From Enterococcus casseliflavus NBRC 100478 (lineage in GTDB: Bacteria > Bacillota > Bacilli > Lactobacillales > Enterococcaceae): DNA of 64,000 nucleotides. Below the pieces are notes generated by a model, which had not been told where the DNA came from, searched no databases, and was given only the letters and a program-made list of their open reading frames with translations. The DNA lies in the NCBI RefSeq assembly GCF_001544095.1, contig NZ_BCPT01000007.1:62001-126000 (forward strand), written 5' to 3'. This document shows, one piece after another, positions 29,677 through 38,781 of the stretch. The first letter of the stretch is position 1, and each line of letters starts with the position of its first letter. Both the position numbers and the translations under genes were made by a program.

Positions 29677-30654
29677 ATGGCACAAAAAACAATGATTCAA
29701 GCAATTACAGATGCCTTAGCTGTTGAAATGGAAAATGACAAAGAGATTTTAGTCTTTGGTGAAGATGTCGGTAAAAACGGCGGGGTTTTCCGTGCAACAG
29801 AAGGTTTACAAGAAAAATTCGGCGAAGATCGTGTCTTCGATACCCCTCTTGCTGAATCTGGTATCGGCGGCTTGGCTTTCGGTTTAGCATTAGAAGGTTT
29901 CCGTCCAGTTCCAGAAATCCAATTCTTTGGTTTCGTATTTGAAACCTTTGACGAAATCGTTGGTCAAATGGCGCGTACTCGTTACCGTATGGGTGGTACA
30001 CGTAATTTACCAATCACTATTCGTTCACCATTTGGTGGCGGTGTGCACACACCAGAATTGCACTCAGATAACTTGGAAGGATTGATCGCTCAATCACCTG
30101 GTATCCGTGTCGTTATTCCATCAAACCCATATGATGCAAAAGGATTATTGATTGCTTCTATCCGCAGCAATGACCCAGTTGTTTTCTTAGAGCACATGAA
30201 ACTTTACCGTTCATTCCGTGAAGAAGTGCCAGAAGAAGCATACGAAGTTCCTTTAGACAAAGCAGCAGTAACTCGTGAAGGTTCTGATGTTTCCATCATC
30301 ACTTATGGTGCGATGGTTCGTGAAGCAATCAAAGCTGCTGACAACTTAGCGAAAGAAAACATCAACGCTGAAATCATCGACTTGCGTACAGTTGCTCCTC
30401 TTGATGTTGAAACGATCATCAAATCAGTTGAAAAAACTGGTCGTGTGGTTGTCGTTCAAGAAGCACAAAAACAAGCAGGTGTTGGCGCTCAAGTCGTTTC
30501 TGAAATTTCTGAACGTGCGGTTCTATCACTAGAAGCTCCAATCGGACGCGTGTCTGCACCAGATACGATCTTCCCATTCGGTCAAGCTGAAAACATTTGG
30601 TTGCCAAATGCAAAAGACATCGAAGACAAAGTGAAAGAAATCGTGAACTTTTAA
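29677..30654 (+). CDS. pdhB: Pyruvate dehydrogenase E1 component, beta subunit
   Basis: Beta subunit of the E1 heterotetramer, completing the TPP site; 325 residues. Family features include [19 protein letters not shown] near the N-terminus, [11 protein letters not shown], and the C-terminal transketolase domain containing [13 protein letters not shown]. It starts two bases after the pdhA stop; GAAGGAG lies upstream. Confidence 0.97.
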   Translation: MAQKTMIQAITDALAVEMENDKEILVFGEDVGKNGGVFRATEGLQEKFGEDRVFDTPLAESGIGGLAFGLALEGFRPVPEIQFFGFVFETFDEIVGQMARTRYRMGGTRNLPITIRSPFGGGVHTPELHSDNLEGLIAQSPGIRVVIPSNPYDAKGLLIASIRSNDPVVFLEHMKLYRSFREEVPEEAYEVPLDKAAVTREGSDVSIITYGAMVREAIKAADNLAKENINAEIIDLRTVAPLDVETIIKSVEKTGRVVVVQEAQKQAGVGAQVVSEISERAVLSLEAPIGRVSAPDTIFPFGQAENIWLPNAKDIEDKVKEIVNF

Positions 30655-30679
30655 TAGTTGAAGAAGGGAAGAATAGAAA

Positions 30680-32326
30680 ATGGCATTTCAATTTAAATTA
30701 CCGGATATCGGTGAAGGAATTGCAGAAGGCGAAATCGTAAAATGGTTCGTCAAAGCAGGGGATACCATCAATGAAGATGATACCTTACTAGAAGTTCAAA
30801 ATGATAAATCAGTGGAAGAAATTCCATCTCCAGTAACAGGAACAGTTAAAAACATCGTTGTCCCTGAAGGTACAGTCGCAAACGTTGGGGATGTCCTTGT
30901 TGAGATCGATGCACCAGGACATGAAGACAACGAAGGCGATGAAGGTGTAGCAGCAGAGTCTCAAACACCAGCAAAACCAGCGGCAGAACCTACAACGGAA
31001 ACGGCTGAAGCATCAGCTGGTTCTTCTGAAGGCGCAGGCGTTTTCCAATTCAAATTACCAGATATCGGTGAAGGAATTGCAGAAGGCGAAATCGTAAAAT
31101 GGTTCGTTAAAGCAGGAGATACCATCAATGAAGATGATACGTTGCTTGAAGTTCAAAACGACAAATCAGTGGAAGAAATTCCATCTCCAGTAACAGGAAC
31201 AGTGAAAAACATCGTTGTTGCTGAAGGAACAGTCGCAAATGTTGGGGATGTTTTAGTTGAAATCGACGCACCTGGTCACAACAGTGCGCCTGCTTCATCA
31301 AGCACATCTGCAGAAGCACCAAAAGAAAAAGTGGAAACTTCTGGTTCAGCAAGTGTTGTTGAAGCAGCAGATCCTAACAAACGTGTCTTGGCTATGCCTT
31401 CTGTACGTCAATTCGCTCGCGAAAAAGATGTTGATATTTCTCAAGTATCAGCAACAGGTAAAGGCGGCCGTGTAACAAAAGAAGACATCGAAAACTTCCT
31501 ATCAGGTGGCGGACAAGCTGCAAAAGCTGAAACTCAAGCTCCTGCGAAAGAAGAAACAAAAGCTGCAGCAACTGAAAGCAAACCAGCAGCTCCAGCAAAA
31601 GCCTTCAAATCAAACTTAGGTGATTTAGAAGAACGTGTTGCCTTAACACCTACACGTAAAGCAATCGCTAAAGCGATGGTAAACAGCAAACAAACAGCAC
31701 CTCATGTAACCTTGCATGATGAAGTTGAAGTAACAAACCTATGGGATAACCGTAAGAAATTCAAAGAAGTTGCTGCTGCAAACGGCACAAAACTTACTTT
31801 CTTACCATATGTTGTGAAAGCATTGACTGCAACAGTGAAAAAATTCCCTATCTTGAATGCGTCGATCGATGATGCAAAACAAGAGATCGTATACAAAAAC
31901 TATTACAACATCGGTATCGCAACAGATACTGACCATGGTTTGTATGTACCAAACGTAAAAGATGCAGATCGTAAAGGCATGTTTGCTATCGCTGATGAAA
32001 TCAACGAAAAAGCAAAACTTGCTCATGACGGCAAATTAGCTGCAGATGATATGCGTAATGGTACCATCACGATCAGTAACATCGGTTCAGTTGGTGGCGG
32101 CTGGTTCACACCAGTAATCAACTACCCTGAAGTAGCTATTTTGGGTGTAGGTACGATCGCGCAACAACCAATCGTAAACGCTGAAGGCGAAATCGTTGTC
32201 GGACGTCTGATGAAACTTTCATTAAGCTTCGACCACCGTATCGTTGATGGCGCAACAGCGCAACAAGCAATGAATAATATCAAACGTCTATTAGCTGATC
32301 CAGAGCTATTAATGATGGAAGGATGA
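30680..32326 (+). CDS. pdhC: Dihydrolipoamide acetyltransferase (PDH E2) with two lipoyl domains
   Basis: Core E2 enzyme of PDH that carries acetyl groups on lipoyl-lysine to CoA; 548 residues. Two lipoyl domains are present, residues 2-81 and 121-200, with lipoylated K43 and K162 in the motif [10 protein letters not shown]. Ala/Pro/Glu linkers join them to an E1/E3-binding domain (about 234-276, [14 protein letters not shown]) and the catalytic domain, whose active-site motif FDHRIVDGA is near residue 516. The two lipoyl domains are almost identical in protein and DNA. Ribosome binding site GAAGGGAAG. Confidence 0.97.
   Translation: MAFQFKLPDIGEGIAEGEIVKWFVKAGDTINEDDTLLEVQNDKSVEEIPSPVTGTVKNIVVPEGTVANVGDVLVEIDAPGHEDNEGDEGVAAESQTPAKPAAEPTTETAEASAGSSEGAGVFQFKLPDIGEGIAEGEIVKWFVKAGDTINEDDTLLEVQNDKSVEEIPSPVTGTVKNIVVAEGTVANVGDVLVEIDAPGHNSAPASSSTSAEAPKEKVETSGSASVVEAADPNKRVLAMPSVRQFAREKDVDISQVSATGKGGRVTKEDIENFLSGGGQAAKAETQAPAKEETKAAATESKPAAPAKAFKSNLGDLEERVALTPTRKAIAKAMVNSKQTAPHVTLHDEVEVTNLWDNRKKFKEVAAANGTKLTFLPYVVKALTATVKKFPILNASIDDAKQEIVYKNYYNIGIATDTDHGLYVPNVKDADRKGMFAIADEINEKAKLAHDGKLAADDMRNGTITISNIGSVGGGWFTPVINYPEVAILGVGTIAQQPIVNAEGEIVVGRLMKLSLSFDHRIVDGATAQQAMNNIKRLLADPELLMMEG
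30683..31279 (+). repeat. Direct repeat of the lipoyl-domain coding segment
   Basis: The segments 30683-30922 and 31040-31279 are two 80-codon copies differing at only two amino acids (Ala/Val at the first position and Pro/Ala in VV-P/A-EGT) and at a modest number of silent bases. This points to recent duplication or ongoing gene conversion. Confidence 0.9.
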
Positions 32327-32333
32327 TTAACAA

Positions 32334-33740
32334 ATGGTAGTTGGAGATTTTGCTGTTGAATTAGATACAGTTGTAATCGGTGCGGGACCTGGCGGCTATG
32401 TAGCTGCCATCCGCGCTGCTGAAATGGGACAAAAAGTAGCAATCATTGAAAGAGAATACATCGGCGGCGTTTGTTTAAACGTTGGTTGTATCCCTTCAAA
32501 AGCTTTGATCGCTGCAGGTCATCATTACCAAGAATCTTTGGATTCAACAATGTTTGGTGTAACAAGTGAAAATGTTTCCCTTGATTTTACCAAAACACAA
32601 GAATGGAAAGACAACAAAGTCGTTAAAACATTAACTTCTGGTGTTGGTTTCCTATTGAAAAAACATAAAGTTGAAACAATTGAAGGAGAAGCTTTCTTCG
32701 TTGATGATCACACATTGCGTGTCATCCACCCAGATTCAGCACAAACTTACTCTTTCAACAATGCAATCATCGCAACAGGTTCTCGTCCAATTGAAATCCC
32801 TGGTTTCAAATTCGGCGGACGTGTCCTTGATTCAACTGGCGGATTGGCATTAAAAGAAGTTCCTAAAAAATTCGTTGTTATCGGTGGCGGTGTCATCGGT
32901 TCTGAACTAGGTGCAGCGTATGCAAACCTAGGTGCAGAAGTAACAATCCTTGAAGGTTCTCCTCAAATCTTGCCAACCTATGAAAAAGACATGGTCAAAT
33001 TGGTTGAAGAAGACTTTGCGAAAAAAGGTGTAACAGTCGTTACCAACGCAATGGCGAAAGAAGCAATTGACAATGGCGATAGCGTAACTGTGAAATATGC
33101 CGTAGATGGTAAAGAAGAATCAGTTACTGCTGATTACGTGATGGTTACTGTTGGCCGTCGTCCAAATACTGATGACATGGGCTTGGAACAAGCAGGTGTT
33201 GAAGTAGGCGAACGCGGATTGATCACGGTTGACAAACAAGGCCGTACCAACGTATCAAACATCTACGCAATTGGTGATATCGTTCCTGGTGCTGCATTAG
33301 CACATAAAGCCAGCTACGAAGCAAAAATCGCTGCTGAAGCAATCTCTGGCAAAAAAGTTGCCGTTGATTACAAAGCGATGCCTGCAGTTGCCTTTACTGA
33401 CCCAGAATTGGCTTCTGTCGGTATGACGATCAAAGATGCCAAGGATGCTGGAATTGAAGCAAAAGCATTCAAATTCCCATTCTCAGGTAACGGTCGTGCT
33501 TTATCTCTAGGAAAAACCGAAGGATTCATTCGCTTAGTAACAACGGTTGAAGACAATGTGATCATCGGTGCGCAAATTGCTGGTTTAGGAGCAAGCGATA
33601 TGGTTTCAGAACTTGCTCTTGCTATTGAATCTGGCATGAACGCAGAAGATATCGCGTTAACCATCCATCCACATCCATCTCTAGGTGAGATCACAATGGA
33701 TGCTGCTGAGTTAGCTCTAGGTTTACCAATCCACATTTAA
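32334..33740 (+). CDS. pdhD: Dihydrolipoamide dehydrogenase (PDH E3)
   Basis: FAD flavoprotein that reoxidises lipoamide with NAD+; 468 residues. The N-terminal FAD fold has [12 protein letters not shown], the redox disulphide is in [15 protein letters not shown] (about residues 44-58), the NAD fold has [13 protein letters not shown], and the C-terminal catalytic His-Pro/Glu region is [10 protein letters not shown]. It follows pdhC by seven bases and ends the operon. Confidence 0.97.
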   Translation: MVVGDFAVELDTVVIGAGPGGYVAAIRAAEMGQKVAIIEREYIGGVCLNVGCIPSKALIAAGHHYQESLDSTMFGVTSENVSLDFTKTQEWKDNKVVKTLTSGVGFLLKKHKVETIEGEAFFVDDHTLRVIHPDSAQTYSFNNAIIATGSRPIEIPGFKFGGRVLDSTGGLALKEVPKKFVVIGGGVIGSELGAAYANLGAEVTILEGSPQILPTYEKDMVKLVEEDFAKKGVTVVTNAMAKEAIDNGDSVTVKYAVDGKEESVTADYVMVTVGRRPNTDDMGLEQAGVEVGERGLITVDKQGRTNVSNIYAIGDIVPGAALAHKASYEAKIAAEAISGKKVAVDYKAMPAVAFTDPELASVGMTIKDAKDAGIEAKAFKFPFSGNGRALSLGKTEGFIRLVTTVEDNVIIGAQIAGLGASDMVSELALAIESGMNAEDIALTIHPHPSLGEITMDAAELALGLPIHI

Positions 33741-33746
33741 GCTTTT

Positions 33747-33783
33747 TGAAACTCGTTCATCATTTGGTGAACGAGTTTTTTTA
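33747..33783 (+). terminator. Terminator of the pdh operon
   Basis: Stem AAACTCGTTCA / TGAACGAGTTT with loop TCATTTGG and T7 immediately after pdhD. Confidence 0.93.
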
Positions 33784-33811
33784 TCACCAAAAATAAAGCG
33801 ATCCTAAGCTA

Positions 33812-33840
33812 TTGACAGAATCTTCTGTAAATGATACGAT
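33812..33840 (+). promoter_or_regulatory. Promoter of the T-box / metY transcript
   Basis: A perfect -35 TTGACA (33812-33817) and a -10 TACGAT (33835-33840) separated by 17 bases. Confidence 0.82.
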
Positions 33841-33849
33841 GCTCTTAAT

Positions 33850-34097
33850 ATTTCAACCGTTGATGAGGAAAGTACATTGATTTGGCAAGCCTAGAGAGTC
33901 TTCGTAGGGTGCAAGAAGAACTTGTAGAATCAATCGAAAATGGCCTCAGAGGTGATCTTCTGAACTTGTACGAAAGATAAGAAGATCCGGGTGCGCCCGC
34001 TATCGCGTCAGAGTATAACGACGTTAATTTGTCGCGTACTTGCTGAGAAGCATGCTGGAAAGTCTGCTTGAATAAAGGTGGTAACACGTAAACACGT
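33850..34097 (+). ncRNA. T-box leader, probably tRNA-Met responsive
   Basis: The T-box sequence AAAGGTGGTAACACG lies at 34074-34088, followed by a terminator whose 5' arm overlaps the antiterminator region. Upstream, the stem I features are a GATGAGGAAAGTA K-turn region (about 33859), a distal GGGTGCAAG loop and a likely specifier loop with GAAA before ATG (33940-33942). An ATG specifier means methionine, consistent with the methionine-biosynthesis gene downstream. Uncharged tRNA-Met should favour readthrough. Confidence 0.88.
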
Positions 34098-34130
34098 CCT
34101 TTGATATCTCGATATCAGAGGGCTTTTTTA
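34098..34130 (+). terminator. T-box-controlled terminator
   Basis: An 11-bp stem CCTTTGATATC / GATATCAGAGG (one G-U pair) with a two-base loop, followed by T6. Confidence 0.9.
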
Positions 34131-34154
34131 TTTGTATTATTAAGGAGGAATAGT

Positions 34155-35426
34155 ATGACAGAAAGATTTGAGACGATTCAATTACACGGAGGACAAACAC
34201 CAGATCCTACCACAGGGAGTCGCGCCGTACCCATTTATCAAACCACATCGTATGTGTTTGAGGACGCAGATCAAGCGGCAGCGAGATTTAGTCTTAGTGA
34301 GAATGGCAATATCTATACCCGTATTACCAATCCGACAACGGCTGTTCTAGAAGAACGACTAGCCCTCTTAGAAGGCGGTGTCGGTGCGTTAGCAACGGCT
34401 TCTGGCTCAGCAGCGATCACCTATGCGATTTTAAATCTTGCACAAGCAGGAGATCATATCGTTTCTGCTGCTTCAATTTATGGGGGGACCTATAATTTAT
34501 TCGCTCATACGTTGCCAGATTTTGGCATCACTACAAGCTTTGTTGATAGTGAAGATCTGGCAGCACTAAAAGCAGCCATCCAAGAAAATACTAAAGCAGT
34601 TTTTCTAGAGTCTTTAGGCAATCCAGATATTGATATTGCCGACTTTAAAAAGATTGCAGCGATCGCTCATGAAGCAGGGATTCCCCTCATCATTGACAAT
34701 ACCTTTGCGACTCCTTATCTGTTTCGAGGATTTGAGCATGGGGCGGACATCGTCGTTTATTCCACGACAAAATACCTCGGTGGTCACGGTGCTGCTTTGG
34801 GAGGGGCCATTATCGACAGCGGCAACTTTGATTGGACAAATGGCAAATTTCCCAAGCTGGTTGATCCCGATCATAGCTACCATGGAATCTCATGGGTAGA
34901 AGCCGCTGGTAACGCTGCCTATATCACTCGGGCACGAACGATTCTTTTACGAGATACAGGCGCTGCGATTTCTCCCTTCAATTCATGGGTGTTGCTGTTA
35001 GGCATCGAGACACTTTCGTTGCGGATGGAACGTCATGTAGAAAATGCGCAACAAGTTGCTGAATTTTTAGCCAAGCACTCGGAAGTCTCTTGGGTTCATT
35101 TCCCAACACTGCCGGACAGCCCCTATTTTGAACGGGCGCAGGAGTATTTCCCCAAAGGGACCAGTTCCGTCTTTTCCTTTGGATTAAAGGGTGGGGCAGA
35201 AGCAAGCAAAACCTTTTGTGGCGCAACCAAGCTCTTCTCTTTGCTGGCAAATGTCGGGGATGCAAAGTCCTTGATCATCCATCCAGCTTCGACGACCCAT
35301 TCCCAGCTTAGCGTAGAAGAACTTGCAGCAGCCAAAATTCGTCCAGAGACGATTCGCCTATCCATTGGATTGGAAAACATCAACGATCTATTGGAAGATC
35401 TCACGCAAGCCTTCCAACAGCTCTAA
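34155..35426 (+). CDS. metY: O-acetylhomoserine sulfhydrylase-like enzyme
   Basis: PLP enzyme of the Cys/Met metabolism family, expected to make homocysteine from O-acetylhomoserine and sulphide. It has 423 residues from the ATG at 34155 (TAAGGAGGAATAG upstream). The PLP lysine is K206 in VVYSTTKYLGGHG, and SGSAAITY (about 83-90) and the NTFATPYLFRG stretch (about 182-192) are typical of this subgroup, as is the length above 420. The methionine-type T-box upstream supports a methionine role. A cystathionine-type activity cannot be fully excluded from sequence alone. Confidence 0.9.
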   Translation: MTERFETIQLHGGQTPDPTTGSRAVPIYQTTSYVFEDADQAAARFSLSENGNIYTRITNPTTAVLEERLALLEGGVGALATASGSAAITYAILNLAQAGDHIVSAASIYGGTYNLFAHTLPDFGITTSFVDSEDLAALKAAIQENTKAVFLESLGNPDIDIADFKKIAAIAHEAGIPLIIDNTFATPYLFRGFEHGADIVVYSTTKYLGGHGAALGGAIIDSGNFDWTNGKFPKLVDPDHSYHGISWVEAAGNAAYITRARTILLRDTGAAISPFNSWVLLLGIETLSLRMERHVENAQQVAEFLAKHSEVSWVHFPTLPDSPYFERAQEYFPKGTSSVFSFGLKGGAEASKTFCGATKLFSLLANVGDAKSLIIHPASTTHSQLSVEELAAAKIRPETIRLSIGLENINDLLEDLTQAFQQL

Positions 35427-35443
35427 ATAGTTGAAGCAGTAGG

Positions 35444-35475
35444 AAAAGCGCAGGATACTATGCTGCGCTTTTTTG
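35444..35475 (+). terminator. Terminator after metY
   Basis: Stem AAAAGCGCAG / CTGCGCTTTT with loop GATACTATG and T6. Confidence 0.92.
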
Positions 35476-35588
35476 TTGTCGGTTAGTGTTTCAAATAAAA
35501 CTGCGGTTTCTGTTGATAGAAGGATAGTAAATCCATCGGTTCTATGCTATATTTAGTTGCTAAGGAATATGGATAAGGTGGGGGATGT

Positions 35589-36788
35589 ATGCGTAATCAT
35601 GCAAGTGACAAGAGGATTCGGTTTTACTACACAAGTTTGCAATTTCTTTATTGGATGATGTTTTGCTCAATCTATGGCTTTGCGACCCTTTTTTTGATTT
35701 ATTTCAAGGTCGATCCAGCAAAAATTGGCGGTATTTTAGCCTTAGTCAATATTGCGTCTACGATTTTGCAGCCCTTCATCAGTCAAATCATTATCAAAAA
35801 AAGTAAAGTACCGCTGATCGTTGTCTTGAAAACGATGACAATCGGCGTGGTCGCGGTGCTCTTAGCAGGTGTGATTTTCCCTGCATTCTCAATACTGACC
35901 TATGTTTTAGGAGGGATTTTGCTCGTTTCCATGCAGTCCTTTCTCAACGCCTTGGCGTTTGAATACACGAATAGCGGCAACAAAATCAATTTTGGCTTTT
36001 CGCGTGCGGGTGGGTCACTAGGATTTGCGGGGACCTCCTTTTTACTGGGGCAGCTCTTGGAGGAGTTTTCGGCAGCCCTTTTGCCAATGATCGCTATCGG
36101 GCAGGCCGTTTTGTTTCTCATTATTTTGCTTTTGCTGCCAGCGATCAAGAAGCCAGAAATGCCCGTGATGCTGACAGAACAAAGTCATTCAGGTGCCTTT
36201 TTGAAGAAATATCCTTTTCTACTCTTTCTCTTTGTCGGGTTTAGCTTTCTTTTCAGCTTCCACACGATGATCAACAGCTTTTTGGCACAAATTTTTGCCG
36301 ATATTGGCGGTGGCAGTAAGGAAGTTGGCATCGCCCTGATGGTTGCGGCGTTATGCGAATTGCCAGGCATGATTTTCTTTGAACAGTTAGTGAGGATACG
36401 GTCTAGCCGTTTTTGGCTGTTGTTTTCCAGTGTTGCCTTTGCCATTCGTGGGGTGCTGATGCTGTTGATCAGCTCCATTATCTTGATGGAATTGAGCCAT
36501 TTGATGCAAGGGGTTAGTTTTGCTTTGTTTATTCCAGCTTCAGCTTATTTGTTCAACCATAGTTTGACAGATGAAGATCGGGTTTTTGGACAAACGATTA
36601 TTATCATTGCTACCACGATCGGTGGCGTGATTGGCAATCTTTTGGGCGGGATGCTGATCCAAAGCTTCGGTGTTTGGGAAATGCTTTTGATTGGGACTGG
36701 GTTTGCCGTTCTAGGTGCTGCATTGACCTTTATCGGTGTGAAAAAAATCCCTAAAAGTAATAAGAAACTAGCGATCCTAAGCGAATGA
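35589..36788 (+). CDS. Major facilitator superfamily transporter, LacY-like
   Basis: A 399-residue membrane protein with about 12 membrane segments. The N-terminal pattern (FYYTSLQFLYWMMFCSIYGFA) and the Gly/Arg-rich FGFSRAGGSLGFAG around residue 136 resemble the oligosaccharide:H+ symporter/nucleoside transporter group of MFS proteins. The substrate is unknown. The start has AGGTGGGGGATGT upstream. It stands alone, with a terminator on each side, so genomic context gives no hint of substrate. Confidence 0.8.
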   Translation: MRNHASDKRIRFYYTSLQFLYWMMFCSIYGFATLFLIYFKVDPAKIGGILALVNIASTILQPFISQIIIKKSKVPLIVVLKTMTIGVVAVLLAGVIFPAFSILTYVLGGILLVSMQSFLNALAFEYTNSGNKINFGFSRAGGSLGFAGTSFLLGQLLEEFSAALLPMIAIGQAVLFLIILLLLPAIKKPEMPVMLTEQSHSGAFLKKYPFLLFLFVGFSFLFSFHTMINSFLAQIFADIGGGSKEVGIALMVAALCELPGMIFFEQLVRIRSSRFWLLFSSVAFAIRGVLMLLISSIILMELSHLMQGVSFALFIPASAYLFNHSLTDEDRVFGQTIIIIATTIGGVIGNLLGGMLIQSFGVWEMLLIGTGFAVLGAALTFIGVKKIPKSNKKLAILSE

Positions 36789-36797
36789 TCGCTAGGT

Positions 36798-36842
36798 AGA
36801 AAAAAGAGTTGCGGCCGTATTTGCTTCGGTCGCAACTCTTTT
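36798..36842. terminator. Bidirectional terminator between the MFS and DJ-1 genes
   Basis: Stem AAAAGAGTTGCGGCCG / CGGTCGCAACTCTTTT with an eight-base loop; A and T tracts on both sides serve the convergent genes. Confidence 0.93.
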
Positions 36843-36860
36843 GAATCTGATCAACGGGTA

Positions 36861-37385
36861 CTATTTCTTTTCTAATACAGCGATAAATTCCCGCATATAG
36901 TCTGGTAGATCTGGAGGACGGCGGCTGGAAACGATATGTCCATCCGTAACCACAGGTGTATCCACCCATGTGGCTCCAGCATTTGTCATATCATCTTTGA
37001 TGCCTGGTGTACTGGTGACCGTCTTGCCTTGCAGGATATTCGCAGAAATCAAGACCCAGCCTGCATGACAGATTTGACCAATGACTTTTTCGTCTTTGTC
37101 CATCGTTTGCACGAAAGAGATGACCTCTGGGAAACGACGTAATTTATCAGGCGCCCAACCACCTGGAACTAAGATGGCATCGTAGTCATCGGCATGAATA
37201 TCAGAAAAAGCATAGGCTGATTCTGCGGGTACACCGTATTTGCCAATATACGTTTTATGCGCTTCTTCACCGACTAAATCGACTTGCGCGCCTTCTTCCC
37301 GTAACCGATGGACCGGGTACCACAGTTCTAAATCTTCGAAATCGTTGTCGACTAAGGCAATGATTTTTTTGTTTTCTAAACGCAA
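36861..37385 (-). CDS. DJ-1/PfpI family protein
   Basis: A 174-residue class I glutamine-amidotransferase-fold protein, related to Bacillus stress proteins YfkM/YraA and to PfpI. The nucleophile is C106, followed by H107 in QICHAGW, with E17 in NDFEDLELWYP as the partner acid. Such proteins have been reported as glyoxalases or deglycases; the activity here is not proven. The start codon is TTG, supported by AAAGGAGG seven bases upstream. Confidence 0.9.
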   Translation of the reverse strand: MRLENKKIIALVDNDFEDLELWYPVHRLREEGAQVDLVGEEAHKTYIGKYGVPAESAYAFSDIHADDYDAILVPGGWAPDKLRRFPEVISFVQTMDKDEKVIGQICHAGWVLISANILQGKTVTSTPGIKDDMTNAGATWVDTPVVTDGHIVSSRRPPDLPDYMREFIAVLEKK

Positions 37386-37414
37386 GAGAATTCCTCCTTT
37401 AGGTTGCTAACATA

Positions 37415-37443
37415 AGTGTAACAAATGCCTAGAAAAACAACAA
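37415..37443 (-). promoter_or_regulatory. Promoter of the DJ-1/PfpI gene
   Basis: On the minus strand TTGTTG (37438-37443) and TACACT (37415-37420) are 17 bases apart. Confidence 0.65.
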
Positions 37444-37537
37444 AATATCCGCTTTGCTGTCGGTGACTAAACGAGCAGAGTGATTCTTTGTTAGTTTTTT
37501 TAAGAGAATTACCTATAAAAAAATGCTTGTACCAAAG

Positions 37538-37574
37538 AACCTCTTTTCGACAATAAGAGGTTTTATGGTACACT
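37538..37574 (+). promoter_or_regulatory. Extended -10 promoter with overlapping inverted repeat
   Basis: TGGTACACT (37566-37574) is an extended -10 element before the UPF0223 gene. Just upstream, AACCTCTT / AAGAGGTT (37538-37562, nine-base loop) spans the -35 position. It could be an operator or a small terminator. Confidence 0.5.
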
Positions 37575-37603
37575 GGAAGAGAAAGAAACTAGAGGTGAAA
37601 ACT

Positions 37604-37876
37604 ATGCGGGATTATCAATATCCTCTTGACTTAGATTGGTCGACAGATGAAATGGTCGTCGTCATGAAGATGTGGGAACGATTAGAACAAGCCTATGAAA
37701 AAGGCCTTCCTAGTAGCACGTTTCTTGAGGCGTATCAAGCCTTTAAGAAAGTCGTTCCTAGCATTGGCGAGGAACGCCGTTTAGGCAGAGAATTTGAAGA
37801 ACTATCAGGCTATTCGCTGTACCATGCTGTGCAGGCAGCGAAAAAGACTGAGGGAAAACTAAAAATGAAAGGGTAG
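37604..37876 (+). CDS. UPF0223 (YktA-like) protein
   Basis: A 90-residue helical protein of the UPF0223 family, called YktA in Bacillus; function unknown. The start at 37604 has AGAGGTGAAA upstream and the N-terminus YQYPLDLDWSTDEMV fits the family. It precedes the inositol monophosphatase-type gene by eight bases, the same partner as in Bacillus (yktA and yktC). Confidence 0.88.
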   Translation: MRDYQYPLDLDWSTDEMVVVMKMWERLEQAYEKGLPSSTFLEAYQAFKKVVPSIGEERRLGREFEELSGYSLYHAVQAAKKTEGKLKMKG

Positions 37877-37884
37877 ATCAACGA

Positions 37885-38652
37885 ATGCATGAAATCGTTA
37901 ATGAAGTTCGCCAGTGGATGATCGCTGCAGGTGAAACGATCAAAGACAATTTAAATAAAGAAGACTTAGTGGTCGAGACAAAATCAGGACGGAAAGACTT
38001 AGTGACAGAATTGGATAAAGCCACGCAAGATTTTCTGATTGGTAAGATCCAATCCTATGATCCGGATGCCAAAATTTTAGGTGAAGAAAACGGACTGGAC
38101 ACACTTGCCGACATGAGTGGGCGGGTCTTCATCATTGATCCGATCGATGGAACGATGAATTTCGTGTTAGAAAAAGAAAACTTTTGTATCATGATCGCGA
38201 TTTACGAAGAGGGCAAAGGGCGCTTTGGCTTTGTCTATAATGTTATGAAAGATGAATTCTTATGGGGTGGTCCAGAGATTGGTGTCTATAACAATGGCGA
38301 GAAGATCGAACCGCCGAAAGATATTGCCTTATCCGAAGGTCTCGTTGGCTTGAATTCACCCATGTTGATCCATAACCGCCACCACGAAACCGAGGTCAGT
38401 GACAAAGCATTAGGCATTCGTATGACTGGCTGTGCTGGGGTAGAGCTGATTGCCCTCGCTAAAGGACAAAGAGCAGGCTATCTTTCTCATCTTGCGCCAT
38501 GGGATTATGCGCCAGGGGGCGTTTTGTTAGAAACCCTTGGATTAAAAATGGCAAACATCAAAGGAGAGCCGCTATCCTTGAATGGACGGGAATTGTTCGT
38601 AGGCGGTACACCGAAAGCTTTTGAAGAATTATTGGCGATCGTCAATCAATAA
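37885..38652 (+). CDS. Inositol monophosphatase family protein
   Basis: Metal-dependent sugar/nucleotide phosphatase of the IMPase family (SuhB/YktC-like), 255 residues. The metal motifs are E67/E68, D85-P-I-D-G-T90 and the C-terminal WDYAPGGVLLE. The physiological substrate is not evident; inositol phosphate, other sugar phosphates or PAP are all possible. It forms an operon with the UPF0223 gene and ends at a strong terminator before typA. Confidence 0.92.
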   Translation: MHEIVNEVRQWMIAAGETIKDNLNKEDLVVETKSGRKDLVTELDKATQDFLIGKIQSYDPDAKILGEENGLDTLADMSGRVFIIDPIDGTMNFVLEKENFCIMIAIYEEGKGRFGFVYNVMKDEFLWGGPEIGVYNNGEKIEPPKDIALSEGLVGLNSPMLIHNRHHETEVSDKALGIRMTGCAGVELIALAKGQRAGYLSHLAPWDYAPGGVLLETLGLKMANIKGEPLSLNGRELFVGGTPKAFEELLAIVNQ

Positions 38653-38692
38653 GAAAAAACCAGATATTTAATAAATATCTGGTTTTTTCTGT
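38653..38692. terminator. Terminator after the IMPase-family gene
   Basis: Stem AAAAAACCAGATATT / AATATCTGGTTTTTT with a short A/T loop; the symmetrical A/T tracts allow action in both directions. Confidence 0.95.
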
Positions 38693-38731
38693 AAAAATGA
38701 AAACTTTGCACTATATTTCAGAAAGAAATTC

Positions 38732-38740
38732 TGGTATAAT
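38732..38740 (+). promoter_or_regulatory. Extended -10 promoter of typA
   Basis: TGGTATAAT (38732-38740) is a consensus extended -10 without a good -35, 42 bases before the typA start. Confidence 0.75.
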
Positions 38741-38781
38741 GGCTTGTCGAGTGCAATGTCACCAAAAAAGGAGTTTATAAA

